44,862 nt of DNA, taken from positions 1-44,862 of the forward strand of contig NZ_CADP01000021.1 in assembly GCF_000285295.1 (NCBI RefSeq), written 5' to 3'. This DNA comes from Komagataeibacter europaeus LMG 18890. GTDB lineage: Bacteria; Pseudomonadota; Alphaproteobacteria; Acetobacterales; Acetobacteraceae. Below the pieces are notes generated by a model, which searched no databases, was not told where the DNA came from, and saw only the letters and a list, made by a program, of their open reading frames with translations. The translations under genes and the position numbers were made by a program. Positions 6,748 to 13,199 of this stretch are shown piece after piece (the stretch's first letter is position 1; each line of letters starts with the position of its first letter).

Positions 6748-6933
6748 ATGAGCATCACCCTGTCCATCCAGAAACGGGAAAAATATGTCGCTCAATTTTT
6801 TGGGCTTCCCGAGGACATGTTTTCGCAGATGTCCCTTCCCGTGGATGAGCTGGAAGAGCGGCTGCTTGAGTGGGAGTGCAATGCACGCAGGATCGCCTCC
6901 TGCGTGAAATCTGACCGACGGAGTGCAGCATGA
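6748..6933 (+). CDS. Small hypothetical early protein
   Basis: 61 aa, helical and acidic/basic mixed (VDELEERLLEWECNARRIA). GGGGGAG lies just before the ATG. Its stop overlaps the ATG of the next gene (ATGA), so the two are coupled. No family is recognised. Confidence 0.6.
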   Translation: MSITLSIQKREKYVAQFFGLPEDMFSQMSLPVDELEERLLEWECNARRIASCVKSDRRSAA

Positions 6934-7943
6934 AAATCGACATGCTCGGTTTCCGGGTCGATGAATGGGAAATTTCCAACGCCGACCCGGATCAGACCTG
7001 TGCCATCAGCCCCCGGCAACTGGTTGCCCTGCTGAAGGCGCTGGAAAATGCGTGTGAAGATAGGAACAGGCCGACGCAATCCAGTCCTCTGTCGTCGTGG
7101 CTGGAAGGGTTTGAAGCCGGATGCGAATTGTCACGGAACCGTCAGGGAGTATCGCTTTCCTCTCTCCCGCCCCTCCTGCAAGCGGCGGCAGCGTTTTCGC
7201 CTGCATGGGGCTTAACTCCATCTCAACCTGAAATGCCTGTTTCGTCTCCTTCAGGTCGTGGAGAATCGACAGCTTCACAAGCCTTATCTGATTCGGATCA
7301 AGGTTCATCGGATTCCTCTCCATCGTTGTGTGTGGTAGCCGACAAGGTAGAGGATACGGGGGATGACGTCATGTCATCCCCCGGCACGACAGCCATTCCT
7401 GACGGGATCACCGCCGCCCGGTCGCAGCACGCCGGTACGAAAAAAAGCCAGGTGTCTCACCTTGTGGACTTTCTCGTTTTCCATGGGATGGCGACCGATG
7501 CCGAGGATGCACGCTGCCTCATCCGAAAGGGTTCGGTCAGTATCAACGGTGTTGCTGTCAGCAGTGAGCATTGCCGCCTGTTTCCGGGTGACGTGATTAC
7601 GCGGGATTTCGCGTGGCATCCGCCTTTCTGTGCCCCCCTTGTCGATGGAATCCCGGTCAAGCCGCGTGATCCCATCACGGTTACGGTCGATGCCGATTTC
7701 GACGCGGTGCTGGCCCAGCGCCACGGTGAAAGGCTGGAAATCGTGACCGGGCAGAGTGGCGTGTCCGGTTTCATGAACGGCATTCGTCCCCCCACTTTGG
7801 CAGATGCCCAGAACACGCACGCGATGGTCATGCGTCTTTTTGCCAATGCGCGGCGGCTCAACGCGAAAATCAAGGCATTGCGGGGGGCGACCACCGGCGC
7901 TGCAGGTAGCAAGGCAAGGCAGAAGGGGCAGCCCCGTGGCTAA
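6930..7943 (+). CDS. S4-like RNA-binding domain protein
   Basis: 337 aa. Residues about 175-227 resemble an S4 domain: HLVDFLVFHGMATDAEDARC, then IRKGSVSINGVAV and FPGDVI, the conserved helix-helix-GxVxVNG order found in ribosomal protein S4 and RNA-modifying enzymes. The N-terminal 45 residues look folded, 46-170 are Ser/Pro-rich and probably disordered, and the C-terminus is basic (KARQKGQPRG). The ATG at 6930 has GGAG eight bases upstream and overlaps the preceding stop. No catalytic domain is visible, so binding of RNA or nucleoprotein is the most that can be inferred. An open frame of 105 codons lies opposite 7006-7323 in the low-complexity part. Confidence 0.6.
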   Translation: MKIDMLGFRVDEWEISNADPDQTCAISPRQLVALLKALENACEDRNRPTQSSPLSSWLEGFEAGCELSRNRQGVSLSSLPPLLQAAAAFSPAWGLTPSQPEMPVSSPSGRGESTASQALSDSDQGSSDSSPSLCVVADKVEDTGDDVMSSPGTTAIPDGITAARSQHAGTKKSQVSHLVDFLVFHGMATDAEDARCLIRKGSVSINGVAVSSEHCRLFPGDVITRDFAWHPPFCAPLVDGIPVKPRDPITVTVDADFDAVLAQRHGERLEIVTGQSGVSGFMNGIRPPTLADAQNTHAMVMRLFANARRLNAKIKALRGATTGAAGSKARQKGQPRG

Positions 7944-8223
7944 AGCGCCAATGCCGCCACGCCCCCGCCATCGCGACACGGAGCCAGTCGTTCCGATGGT
8001 CCCCGGATTCTGGTGCGCATTGCTCATGCCGTGGAAGTGGCCCGCGCGCAGGCGCGGCCTGCTGCGGCGCGAATGCATATCGCGCGCCCAGAATGTCGGG
8101 CTGCAGGACCCGCAAGAAATCGTCAAGGCAGCATGCATTTTCGAGCAGTACCTGTCCGGAATGCTGCCTTCCGAGGTGCGCGATGAAGACGCGGCACCAT
8201 CCCCGTTTCCTCCAACTGTCTGA
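7936..8223 (+). CDS. Hypothetical protein, paralogue of the next gene
   Basis: 95 aa from a GTG at 7936 with AGGGG seven bases upstream; it overlaps the previous stop by 8 bp. The C-terminal 55 residues (ARRRGLLRRECISRAQN, then QEIVKAACIFEQYLSGMLPSEV) align with residues 10-56 of the protein at 8240, so the two are probable products of duplication. They share a W-x-x-P-x-x-R-R start, a helix, and a final (Y/D)Y-(L/I)-(S/M)-(G/T)-G-like turn before P-S-E/V. No function is recognised. Confidence 0.6.
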   Translation: MAKAPMPPRPRHRDTEPVVPMVPGFWCALLMPWKWPARRRGLLRRECISRAQNVGLQDPQEIVKAACIFEQYLSGMLPSEVRDEDAAPSPFPPTV

Positions 8224-8239
8224 ATAGGAAATTGCCCCT

Positions 8240-8860
8240 ATGGGTAAAAAAACTGACTACTGGACGCATCCCCAGAACAGGCGCGCGGCGTGCCTGGCCA
8301 TGGCCATCCGGCATGCCGATGCGGCCGACTACACTTATGAAGCCGAGGACGTAATCGAGCATGCGGCTATGTTCGGTGATTACATCATGACTGGAGAAGT
8401 GCCGTCGGTGGATGACGACACGGACATGGGCAATGGCGCATCTGAGCCGGTTGTCGGTCTCAATGCCGGTCTGGGCACGCTTGATAATGAACCGTTGCTG
8501 GACACGCCTGTGGGGAAGGCTGCTGACGAAGCTGATGCGAAGCCGACCGGGACTGCCCAGGACAAGGCAGCTTACGACATCGAGCGCGAAAAGCGGAATG
8601 TCGAAGTCGCGTTGGCTACGGCTGCCCGGTGTGGCCTGAACGTGAAGCGTATCGATGTGAAGAACGGTCGGCTGGTCGCTGACTGGAGCGTCCCCTTTCA
8701 GATCAGTCCGTTCCAGGCAATCGCCTGTGAAATTGCTTGTGATGCGATTACTCGCAGCCTGCAGGAAATTTACGGCCATGGGCAGATCTGCAGCATCCGT
8801 TATGACCGGAGTAGTTTTCCGTGCGTGTCGTGGTCGTCGGCAGTAGGCGCGGCGGCCTGA
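8240..8860 (+). CDS. Hypothetical early protein
   Basis: 206 aa. Residues 8-56 match the conserved unit of the upstream paralogue (RRAACLAMAIRHADAADYTY, VIEHAAMFGDYIMTGEVPSV). An acidic linker follows, then a second alpha/beta region (about 120-195) with a helix containing EIACDAITRSLQEIYGH. No known domain is recognised. The start at 8240 lies 16 bp after the preceding stop. The stop overlaps the next ATG (TGATG). Confidence 0.65.
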   Translation: MGKKTDYWTHPQNRRAACLAMAIRHADAADYTYEAEDVIEHAAMFGDYIMTGEVPSVDDDTDMGNGASEPVVGLNAGLGTLDNEPLLDTPVGKAADEADAKPTGTAQDKAAYDIEREKRNVEVALATAARCGLNVKRIDVKNGRLVADWSVPFQISPFQAIACEIACDAITRSLQEIYGHGQICSIRYDRSSFPCVSWSSAVGAAA

Positions 8861-9069
8861 TGACCCGTCGTTCACCCACCGCCACGACCAGCGGCGCAAC
8901 CTGCCAGTGGATCGAGGGGACCGTGCGCCATGGCGTGCGGCCCGCGTTCTGCGGCAGGCCTGCGTGCGTGCGTCGTGTGTGGTGTGGTGAACATGCGGTG
9001 CGTGTGTTCGCGGCCCCTGCACGGGCTGCGGACCTGGGCAATCCTGAACAGAATGAGGTGTCAGCATGA
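8860..9069 (+). CDS. Small Cys-containing hypothetical protein
   Basis: 69 aa from the ATG that overlaps the previous stop (TGATG). It carries four Cys residues (CQWIEG, FCGRPACVRR, VWCGEHA); the last three, together with a His, could form a zinc-binding knuckle. That is inference. An in-frame GTG at 8821 would lengthen it by 13 residues but lies inside the upstream gene. Confidence 0.55.
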   Translation: MTRRSPTATTSGATCQWIEGTVRHGVRPAFCGRPACVRRVWCGEHAVRVFAAPARAADLGNPEQNEVSA

Positions 9070-9205
9070 TGGTGGCATCAGGTCTGACGCAGCACATGCC
9101 CCGTCCCTCACCCGCGATGGCTGGGACATGCGCTGCTTCATATAGACCCCTTTCCTACCCGGTCCTGATCTCACTTGTTGCTGAGAGAGATCATGGAGGA
9201 AACGG

Positions 9206-9493
9206 GTGGGAAAGAATTGGTCAAATTGCACTCAGAAGATTCATTTTATGACGGCCGCTGTTTACCGCGACACGGTCCGGGGCGTGTTGACGCGCCAGTA
9301 CGGACGGATCCGGAACGGCGCCAAGCTTCTGGCCGGCCGGATCGATACCAGTCCGCGCACCGTGCGCAACTGGCTGGATGGTGTCTCCGCCCCGCGTGGC
9401 GAAGAACTGATGAAACTGATGATCGAGTGCGACGAGCTACGCGACGAAATTTTCCGTCTGGTGGATGAAGGTAGGCAATGCCCAAACGAATAA
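9206..9493 (+). CDS. HTH DNA-binding protein
   Basis: 95 aa. Residues about 30-75 form a helix-turn-helix (AKLLAGRIDTSPRTVRNWLD, then GVSAPRGEELMKLM), which looks like an XRE-related regulator or origin-binding protein. The GTG at 9206 has GGAGGA six bases upstream. An ATG at 9248, giving 81 aa, is the alternative start and keeps the whole HTH. It lies directly upstream of the replication gene block. The 136 bp before it contain no convincing gene. Confidence 0.65.
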   Translation: MGKNWSNCTQKIHFMTAAVYRDTVRGVLTRQYGRIRNGAKLLAGRIDTSPRTVRNWLDGVSAPRGEELMKLMIECDELRDEIFRLVDEGRQCPNE

Positions 9494-9750
9494 AACTGCC
9501 ACGGGGCATCTCTTTTGACTTCGGGCGCGGGTTTGGGCTGCGGCTGGACCGTGGAAGCTACTTTCCGTCCCTAAGCCTGTTCCTGACCCGAATCTATGCG
9601 CTGCCTGATGGCCTGACGGGCATCGTCACCCACCTGATCGCAAACCGACAGGCATTGCGGCTGGCGACGGACGAACTGGAGCGCCTGCGCGCCCGGTGCG
9701 CGGACTGTCCGCACCAATGTCCGCCCCAAGACGAGGAAGGCGACGCATGA
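9478..9750 (+). CDS. Hypothetical protein upstream of replication gene
   Basis: 90 aa, overlapping the HTH gene by 16 bp. The N-terminal half is strand-rich (GISFDFGRGFGLRLDRGSYF), the middle is a helix, and the C-terminus has CADCPHQCP, a three-Cys cluster with a His. The stop overlaps the ATG of the replication protein (ATGA). No family is recognised. Confidence 0.62.
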   Translation: MPKRIKLPRGISFDFGRGFGLRLDRGSYFPSLSLFLTRIYALPDGLTGIVTHLIANRQALRLATDELERLRARCADCPHQCPPQDEEGDA

Positions 9751-10949
9751 CAACCCTGCCAACAGTTGCCGATTTCGACGCCGAGGCCGTGCCGCCGTGG
9801 TCCATGATCCGCACCATGCCGGCCGAGGCGCGTGGCGTGGCACATTCCCTGATCGATACCCTCAAGGCCAACCGGATGATCGTGCTGCGCAGCGGCACGC
9901 ACATGCTGACGGATGCCGAGGTTGCGACGTTCATAAGCGAAAGCCCGGATGTGCTGGCCCACACGCTGCCCATGATCGAGCAATGGGGCTTTGCCGCGCG
10001 GGATGATGATGGCGCGCTGTACAGCCCCCATCTGCTGCAGCGCGAGATCCGCCGGCAGGAGCGTGCGCGGCGGCGTGCCCAGCGGGACGAAAACCTTCGC
10101 CGCTTTGAAGCAGCACAGGCCGCTGGGGAAATCCCGGCCGGAGATACGCTCAAGGCACAACAGGCACGCAAAAACGGGATGCTTGGTGGCCGTCGCCGCA
10201 ATGGAGAAACGATAGAACAGGCCAAAGCCCGTCGTCTCCAGGCAGCCGAGGAAGCCGTACGCCAGCGGCATCTCGCGCTGATGGTCTCCGTTCCCTCCAC
10301 CCAATCGGCAGAAACCGAAAACCCAAACCAAAACCGAAATCGGTTTTCGGTTTCCGGTGGTTCGGTTTCCCCGGTCGGTTCTTCGGTTCCGTTAGGTATA
10401 GATATAGAATTAGATAATTATCCTATTTCTACACCTACACCTGACGAAACCGACCAAACCCAAAACCCGGCACCTGCTGCGAAAGCCCCTGTCCCCCAGG
10501 CCGTCCTGACCGACACGGTGGAAAGAGTGATGGAGATAGCGGATTTCACGGAAGGCAAGCGGCAGCAATACCCGGCAATCCGCAAATGGCTGTCCGAAGG
10601 CTGTCCGCCGCACATCCTGATCGAAGCCGTCAGGGCGCATAAGCAGGTTCTGACCGCCCGACCCAACCACATGGGCGCATTCCAGGGTCCGATCCGGGCT
10701 GCGTGGGAACAGTATCAGGTGCAAGCCCCTGATCCGATGCCAGAACCGGTCATGGAGGAATGGGAAAAGCAGGCCCGCGCGGATCTGGCCGAAGACCGGC
10801 GCAAATGGTCTGACCTGATGCAGCAACTGGGCGACTACGGCCGCGCCAAGCGGGAATGGGCACAGACTGCCGCCAGCCTTGGCAGACCAACGGAACTGAC
10901 CCTTGATGCCTATCTGGATGCCTACCGCCCGCAGGACGTGGCGGCATGA
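9747..10949 (+). CDS. Replication initiator-like protein (lambda O / DnaT-like organisation)
   Basis: 400 aa. The N-terminal 90 residues look like a winged-helix module (LTDAEVATFISESPDVLAHT, MIEQWGFAARDDDG) of the type found in phage replication proteins with DUF1376-like starts. Then come a basic coiled-coil region (100-185), a low-complexity Asn/Ser linker (about 189-230) and a conserved C-terminal helical region (DFTEGKRQQYPAIRKWLSEG). The DNA of the linker holds an iteron-like repeat array and an AT-rich stretch, as lambda ori lies inside gene O. No helicase or primase motif is visible, so it would load host replication proteins. ATG 9747 is ATGA-coupled to the gene before. Confidence 0.62.
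   Translation: MTTLPTVADFDAEAVPPWSMIRTMPAEARGVAHSLIDTLKANRMIVLRSGTHMLTDAEVATFISESPDVLAHTLPMIEQWGFAARDDDGALYSPHLLQREIRRQERARRRAQRDENLRRFEAAQAAGEIPAGDTLKAQQARKNGMLGGRRRNGETIEQAKARRLQAAEEAVRQRHLALMVSVPSTQSAETENPNQNRNRFSVSGGSVSPVGSSVPLGIDIELDNYPISTPTPDETDQTQNPAPAAKAPVPQAVLTDTVERVMEIADFTEGKRQQYPAIRKWLSEGCPPHILIEAVRAHKQVLTARPNHMGAFQGPIRAAWEQYQVQAPDPMPEPVMEEWEKQARADLAEDRRKWSDLMQQLGDYGRAKREWAQTAASLGRPTELTLDAYLDAYRPQDVAA
10312..10431 (+). other. Candidate phage replication origin (iterons plus AT-rich element)
   Basis: Within the replication gene, 10312-10390 holds repeated AAACCGAAA/TTTCGGTTT motifs: two in one orientation (around 10312-10320 and 10330-10338) and three TTCGGTT copies in the other (around 10346-10352, 10361-10367 and 10382-10388), plus a variant at 10445. 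Just downstream, 10393-10431 is a strongly AT-rich stretch (TATAGATATAGAATTAGATA and onwards) in an otherwise GC-rich genome. Iterons beside a DNA-unwinding element inside the initiator gene copy the lambdoid arrangement. Confidence 0.6.
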
Positions 10950-11149
10950 ACATGCGGCGGCACAAGCATGTGCGCGAACTGATCGCGCGTGCTCGTGCCA
11001 AAGGCTGGCGCGGCAGCCTGACCAGCAAGGGGCATATCCGCCTGATGCATGATCGTGCGGCGCAGTTTGTCATCGCGCCTGGCACGCCATCGGACTACCG
11101 GTCATGGAAAAACACGCTGGCGCAGATGAACCGGCTGGTACCGGCCTGA
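10946..11149 (+). CDS. HicA-like small dsRBD-fold protein
   Basis: 67 aa with HKHVRELIARARAKGWRGSL, then TSKGHIRLMHD and IAPGTPSDYRSWKN. This order (basic helix, SKGH strand, PGTPSD turn, final helix) resembles the HicA-type double-stranded RNA-binding fold common in phages. There is no adjacent HicB, so a toxin role is doubtful and it may be a nucleic-acid-binding accessory of replication. The ATG overlaps the stop of the replication gene (ATGA). Confidence 0.6.
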   Translation: MNMRRHKHVRELIARARAKGWRGSLTSKGHIRLMHDRAAQFVIAPGTPSDYRSWKNTLAQMNRLVPA

Positions 11150-11208
11150 TCCCATGTGGATTATTTCGCGGTCTGTGGCGGTCCGCACCCATTAAAACTG
11201 GCGGAAAA

Positions 11209-11272
11209 CAGGAATTGGCGACTCGGCTACTGACCTGTGTACAAAAGGGGGATATATTGTGGCCAATTCCTG
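11209..11272 (+). promoter_or_regulatory. Promoter enclosed by a perfect 11-bp inverted repeat
   Basis: CAGGAATTGGC (11209-11219) and its exact complement GCCAATTCCTG (11262-11272) flank a promoter with -35 CTGACC (11230-11235), a 17-bp spacer and -10 TATATT (11253-11258). The downstream arm sits at the expected transcription start. The arrangement suggests an operator pair for looping repression, or a 5' stem. The promoter would drive the gene at 11327. Confidence 0.6.
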
Positions 11273-11326
11273 GCCGCTGATCGATCCTGCCTGATGCCCA
11301 GATGCAGCAGGTTCCGCAAAGAGACG

Positions 11327-11908
11327 ATGACGCCGGGAGTCCTGCTTACTGAAAGGCTTCGCGTGTCAGTCGCCGCCCTTTCCCGTCGTCGGGCACAGTC
11401 GCCCGATCAGTCCGCCTACCGTCCCGACTTCCGTCCGTCGGAGACACGTATCGCCCACCATGACCTTGCGCTGGTGGATGTCGAGATCACCAGGAAATCC
11501 CGCCCTGTCGAGGTCTGGCGTCGGTGCGCCGGGCTGTATGGCCTGTTGCGTTCCAAGGCGATTACCGAAGGTCAGGTCCAGTCTGCCCAGTTCTGGGCAA
11601 CCGATTACGAAATCAGCGCCCTTGGTGGAACCGATCCGAAAATGGAACACGGTGCAAAACGCGGTGACATTCATGACGCCATGATCGGGCGTATGGGATC
11701 TGCCGCGCGCCGTGACTACATCCGCCAGCGCATCGGTGCGCGCGGCGAGCAGCTGCTGGTGCTGCTGATGATCGATGGGCTGTCCCTCAATGACATGGCG
11801 GCACGGCTGAAACAGGACAAACGCAACACGTCAGGTGCGCTGTGTTTTCTGCTGGAACAGCTTTCCGAACATTATGACGGGATGCCGGGACCTTTATGGA
11901 AAGGTTGA
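11327..11908 (+). CDS. Sigma-region-4/DUF6456-like HTH protein, possible late regulator
   Basis: 193 aa from the ATG at 11327, preceded by AAAGAGACG. The C-terminal 65 residues (QRIGARGEQLLVLLMIDGLS, then LNDMAARLKQDKRNTSGALCFLLEQL) look like a sigma-70 region 4-type HTH, as in the DUF6456 domain of alphaproteobacterial regulators. A longer GTG start at 11237 is unlikely because it lies upstream of the predicted -10. It has its own promoter and is followed by a strong terminator (11951-11985). Standing between early and structural genes, it could activate or antiterminate late transcription. That role is inferred. Confidence 0.6.
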   Translation: MTPGVLLTERLRVSVAALSRRRAQSPDQSAYRPDFRPSETRIAHHDLALVDVEITRKSRPVEVWRRCAGLYGLLRSKAITEGQVQSAQFWATDYEISALGGTDPKMEHGAKRGDIHDAMIGRMGSAARRDYIRQRIGARGEQLLVLLMIDGLSLNDMAARLKQDKRNTSGALCFLLEQLSEHYDGMPGPLWKG

Positions 11909-11950
11909 CGTGCCACCGCTTTTAAGTCATTTGTGGCAAACTATCGTTAT

Positions 11951-11985
11951 GCGTGGGTCCAGAGAATGGACGCCACGCTTTTTTT
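11951..11985 (+). terminator. Rho-independent terminator
   Basis: A hairpin of GCGTGGGTCC (11951-11960) with GGACGCCACGC (11968-11978), one bulged base, then seven T (11979-11985). It ends the transcript of the possible late regulator. Confidence 0.85.
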
Positions 11986-12021
11986 ATGCCCGCTCGGGCG
12001 TTCCCAACATAGAGCCATCAG

Positions 12022-12429
12022 ATGAAATCACAGCTGCCGACCCTGTCGCGCGGCGACATTGTCCTGCGCGGTAACCGGCACGGCATTGTCGTGACCCTGA
12101 CAAACCGGCGCATGTTGGTCGTGCCGCTGGAATGGAGACCGTTCCCCCGTCATCGGGCTGATGTCGGAATCGGGACACTGGCGTCGCAGGTCATGTTCCA
12201 TGATGCGGTTGCGCGGTGCGGAGATAGCCAGTGGGTAAGCCGGGAAGCCCAGCGTTTCGTTGGGCGCGTGTCCCCTGTTGTCGTGACGGCAGTTGTGAAC
12301 GCCATCCGCCGGGAAGAAATAGACCGTCAGAGTGAGCAGTTTCCCGCCGGCCTGGTCAAATCGACATTGGCCTTCGGTCCCATGATGGGCAGTCGCGGGC
12401 GGCGCGTTGGCGCGCCTTCGCTGGGATGA
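12022..12429 (+). CDS. Hypothetical protein with SH3-like start
   Basis: 135 aa. The N-terminal 45 residues (LSRGDIVLRGNRHGIVVTLT, then RRMLVVPLEW) look like a small beta-barrel reminiscent of PemK/MazF-like folds. The conserved catalytic features of those toxins are not evident and no antitoxin is adjacent. The rest is helical. The start at 12022 lies after the terminator with a weak ribosome binding site. The stop overlaps the start of the small membrane protein gene. Confidence 0.6.
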   Translation: MKSQLPTLSRGDIVLRGNRHGIVVTLTNRRMLVVPLEWRPFPRHRADVGIGTLASQVMFHDAVARCGDSQWVSREAQRFVGRVSPVVVTAVVNAIRREEIDRQSEQFPAGLVKSTLAFGPMMGSRGRRVGAPSLG

Positions 12430-12605
12430 GCGGGGGAAAGTTCACCGCCAAGGTTGCAGCGCGAATTAGTTTCGGTGGCATTATCGGCGGCCTGGCCATG
12501 AATGCTGCTCATGACATTGCGGGGCATAATGCTGGAACGGCGCTTAGCATCGCTTTAGCGATCAGCGCGGCAGCCGCTGTCCTGTCAGTGATCGGGGACA
12601 TGTAG
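12426..12605 (+). CDS. 59-aa two-helix membrane protein
   Basis: Sixty codons. Two hydrophobic segments (FGGIIGGLAMNAAHDIAG and ALSIALAISAAAAVLSVIG) are separated by a short polar loop. The ATG overlaps the stop of the upstream gene (ATGA) and the next gene begins 4 bp after. Small size and two helices recall holin-like or phage membrane effector proteins, but the lysis cassette candidates lie elsewhere. Function unknown. Confidence 0.55.
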   Translation: MSGGKFTAKVAARISFGGIIGGLAMNAAHDIAGHNAGTALSIALAISAAAAVLSVIGDM

Positions 12606-12609
12606 ATCG

Positions 12610-12912
12610 ATGAGCGATAGCATTGGCGGAAAACCGCCGGTCCCGAGGAAATATCTAGAAGCAGTGGCCAACCAGAAAGCCGGGATCATCAATGCCGGCC
12701 CTCTGCGCAGCTTCCGCTTTTTGGCACGTCGGCCGGATGGCATTGAGTTCATTTTCTGGGTGAAAGCACACGACAGCGCAGGCGCGGCGGATCTGGCTGC
12801 CGTTTATTGCATGCACCACGGCTATCACGATTGTGGCCGTGTAGTCGGCAACAGGAGCGCATTCGACCGCGCAGCAGCCGAAGCGACCCACCGGTTAGGG
12901 ACGAAACAATGA
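12610..12912 (+). CDS. Hypothetical protein
   Basis: 100 aa, an alpha/beta protein with the pattern FRFLARRPDGIEFIFWVKAH then a helix and HHGYHDCGRVVG. No family is recognised and no membrane segment is seen. Its stop overlaps the ATG of the next small gene. No good ribosome binding site is visible, so translation may depend on coupling to the gene 4 bp upstream. Confidence 0.55.
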   Translation: MSDSIGGKPPVPRKYLEAVANQKAGIINAGPLRSFRFLARRPDGIEFIFWVKAHDSAGAADLAAVYCMHHGYHDCGRVVGNRSAFDRAAAEATHRLGTKQ

Positions 12913-13031
12913 TCGATCTCATCCATGCACTGAGCGCAATGCCGATCGTCCGGTTCTTCGATCTGCTCATTCTCGCGGGCTGGATCGTGGCGCAGCCCAT
13001 GCTGTGCATCGCCATCTGGCGCGCCCCATAG
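12909..13031 (+). CDS. 40-aa single-pass membrane protein
   Basis: Forty residues. A polar start is followed by VRFFDLLILAGWIVAQPMLC and a short IAIWRAP tail, one predicted transmembrane helix. The ATG overlaps the stop of the upstream gene. With the 59-aa protein, it makes two tiny membrane proteins in a coupled four-gene set just before the second recombinase. Confidence 0.5.
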   Translation: MIDLIHALSAMPIVRFFDLLILAGWIVAQPMLCIAIWRAP

Positions 13032-13135
13032 CCGCAAGGATAACTCAAAGTTATCTGGCAGCGCCGGATCGGGCATCCGCAAGATAACCCCATGCAGGGG
13101 CCTGATAGCCGCAAGATAACACCAGTTATCTGGCG
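13032..13135. repeat. Three CCGCAAG-GATAAC repeats, two with GATAAC/GTTATC symmetry
   Basis: CCGCAAG(G)ATAAC occurs at about 13032-13044, 13077-13088 and 13109-13120. The first and third are completed to palindromes GATAAC-(4-5 bases)-GTTATCTGGC (13039-13055 and 13115-13130). The array lies directly upstream of the second tyrosine recombinase and its TATAAT. The sites could be operators, or binding or crossover sites for that recombinase. Confidence 0.7.
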
Positions 13136-13164
13136 GATTTCAGGGGGGCTTAACCACCCCGTTT

Positions 13165-13170
13165 TATAAT
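13165..13170 (+). promoter_or_regulatory. -10 element TATAAT of the second recombinase gene
   Basis: Consensus TATAAT, with no recognisable -35 at the usual distance (a G-run lies there). The transcription start would be near 13177, leaving a short leader with GGAG (13188-13191) before the ATG at 13200. Lack of a -35 next to the repeat array suggests dependence on an activator or control by proteins bound to the repeats. Confidence 0.5.
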
Positions 13171-13199
13171 GAAATCATATGGTTAGCGGAGACCGCGCC

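Noticed and set aside
9066-9251. 61-codon plus-strand frame coupled to the 8860-9069 stop
   Set aside because: Composition is not protein-like, it runs over the ribosome site and start of the HTH gene at 9206, and nothing supports it beyond the ATGA overlap.
10946-11149. HicA of a HicAB pair with the orphan HicB at 41097
   Set aside because: They are 30 kb apart in different operons; shared fold alone does not support pairing.
11237-11326. N-terminal extension of the possible late regulator from a GTG
   Set aside because: The GTG lies upstream of the predicted -10 and has no ribosome site; ATG 11327 fits the promoter.
13145-13164. Terminator before the second recombinase
   Set aside because: The GGGG/CCCC stem is short with a large loop, and the following T-run is part of the TATAAT promoter.
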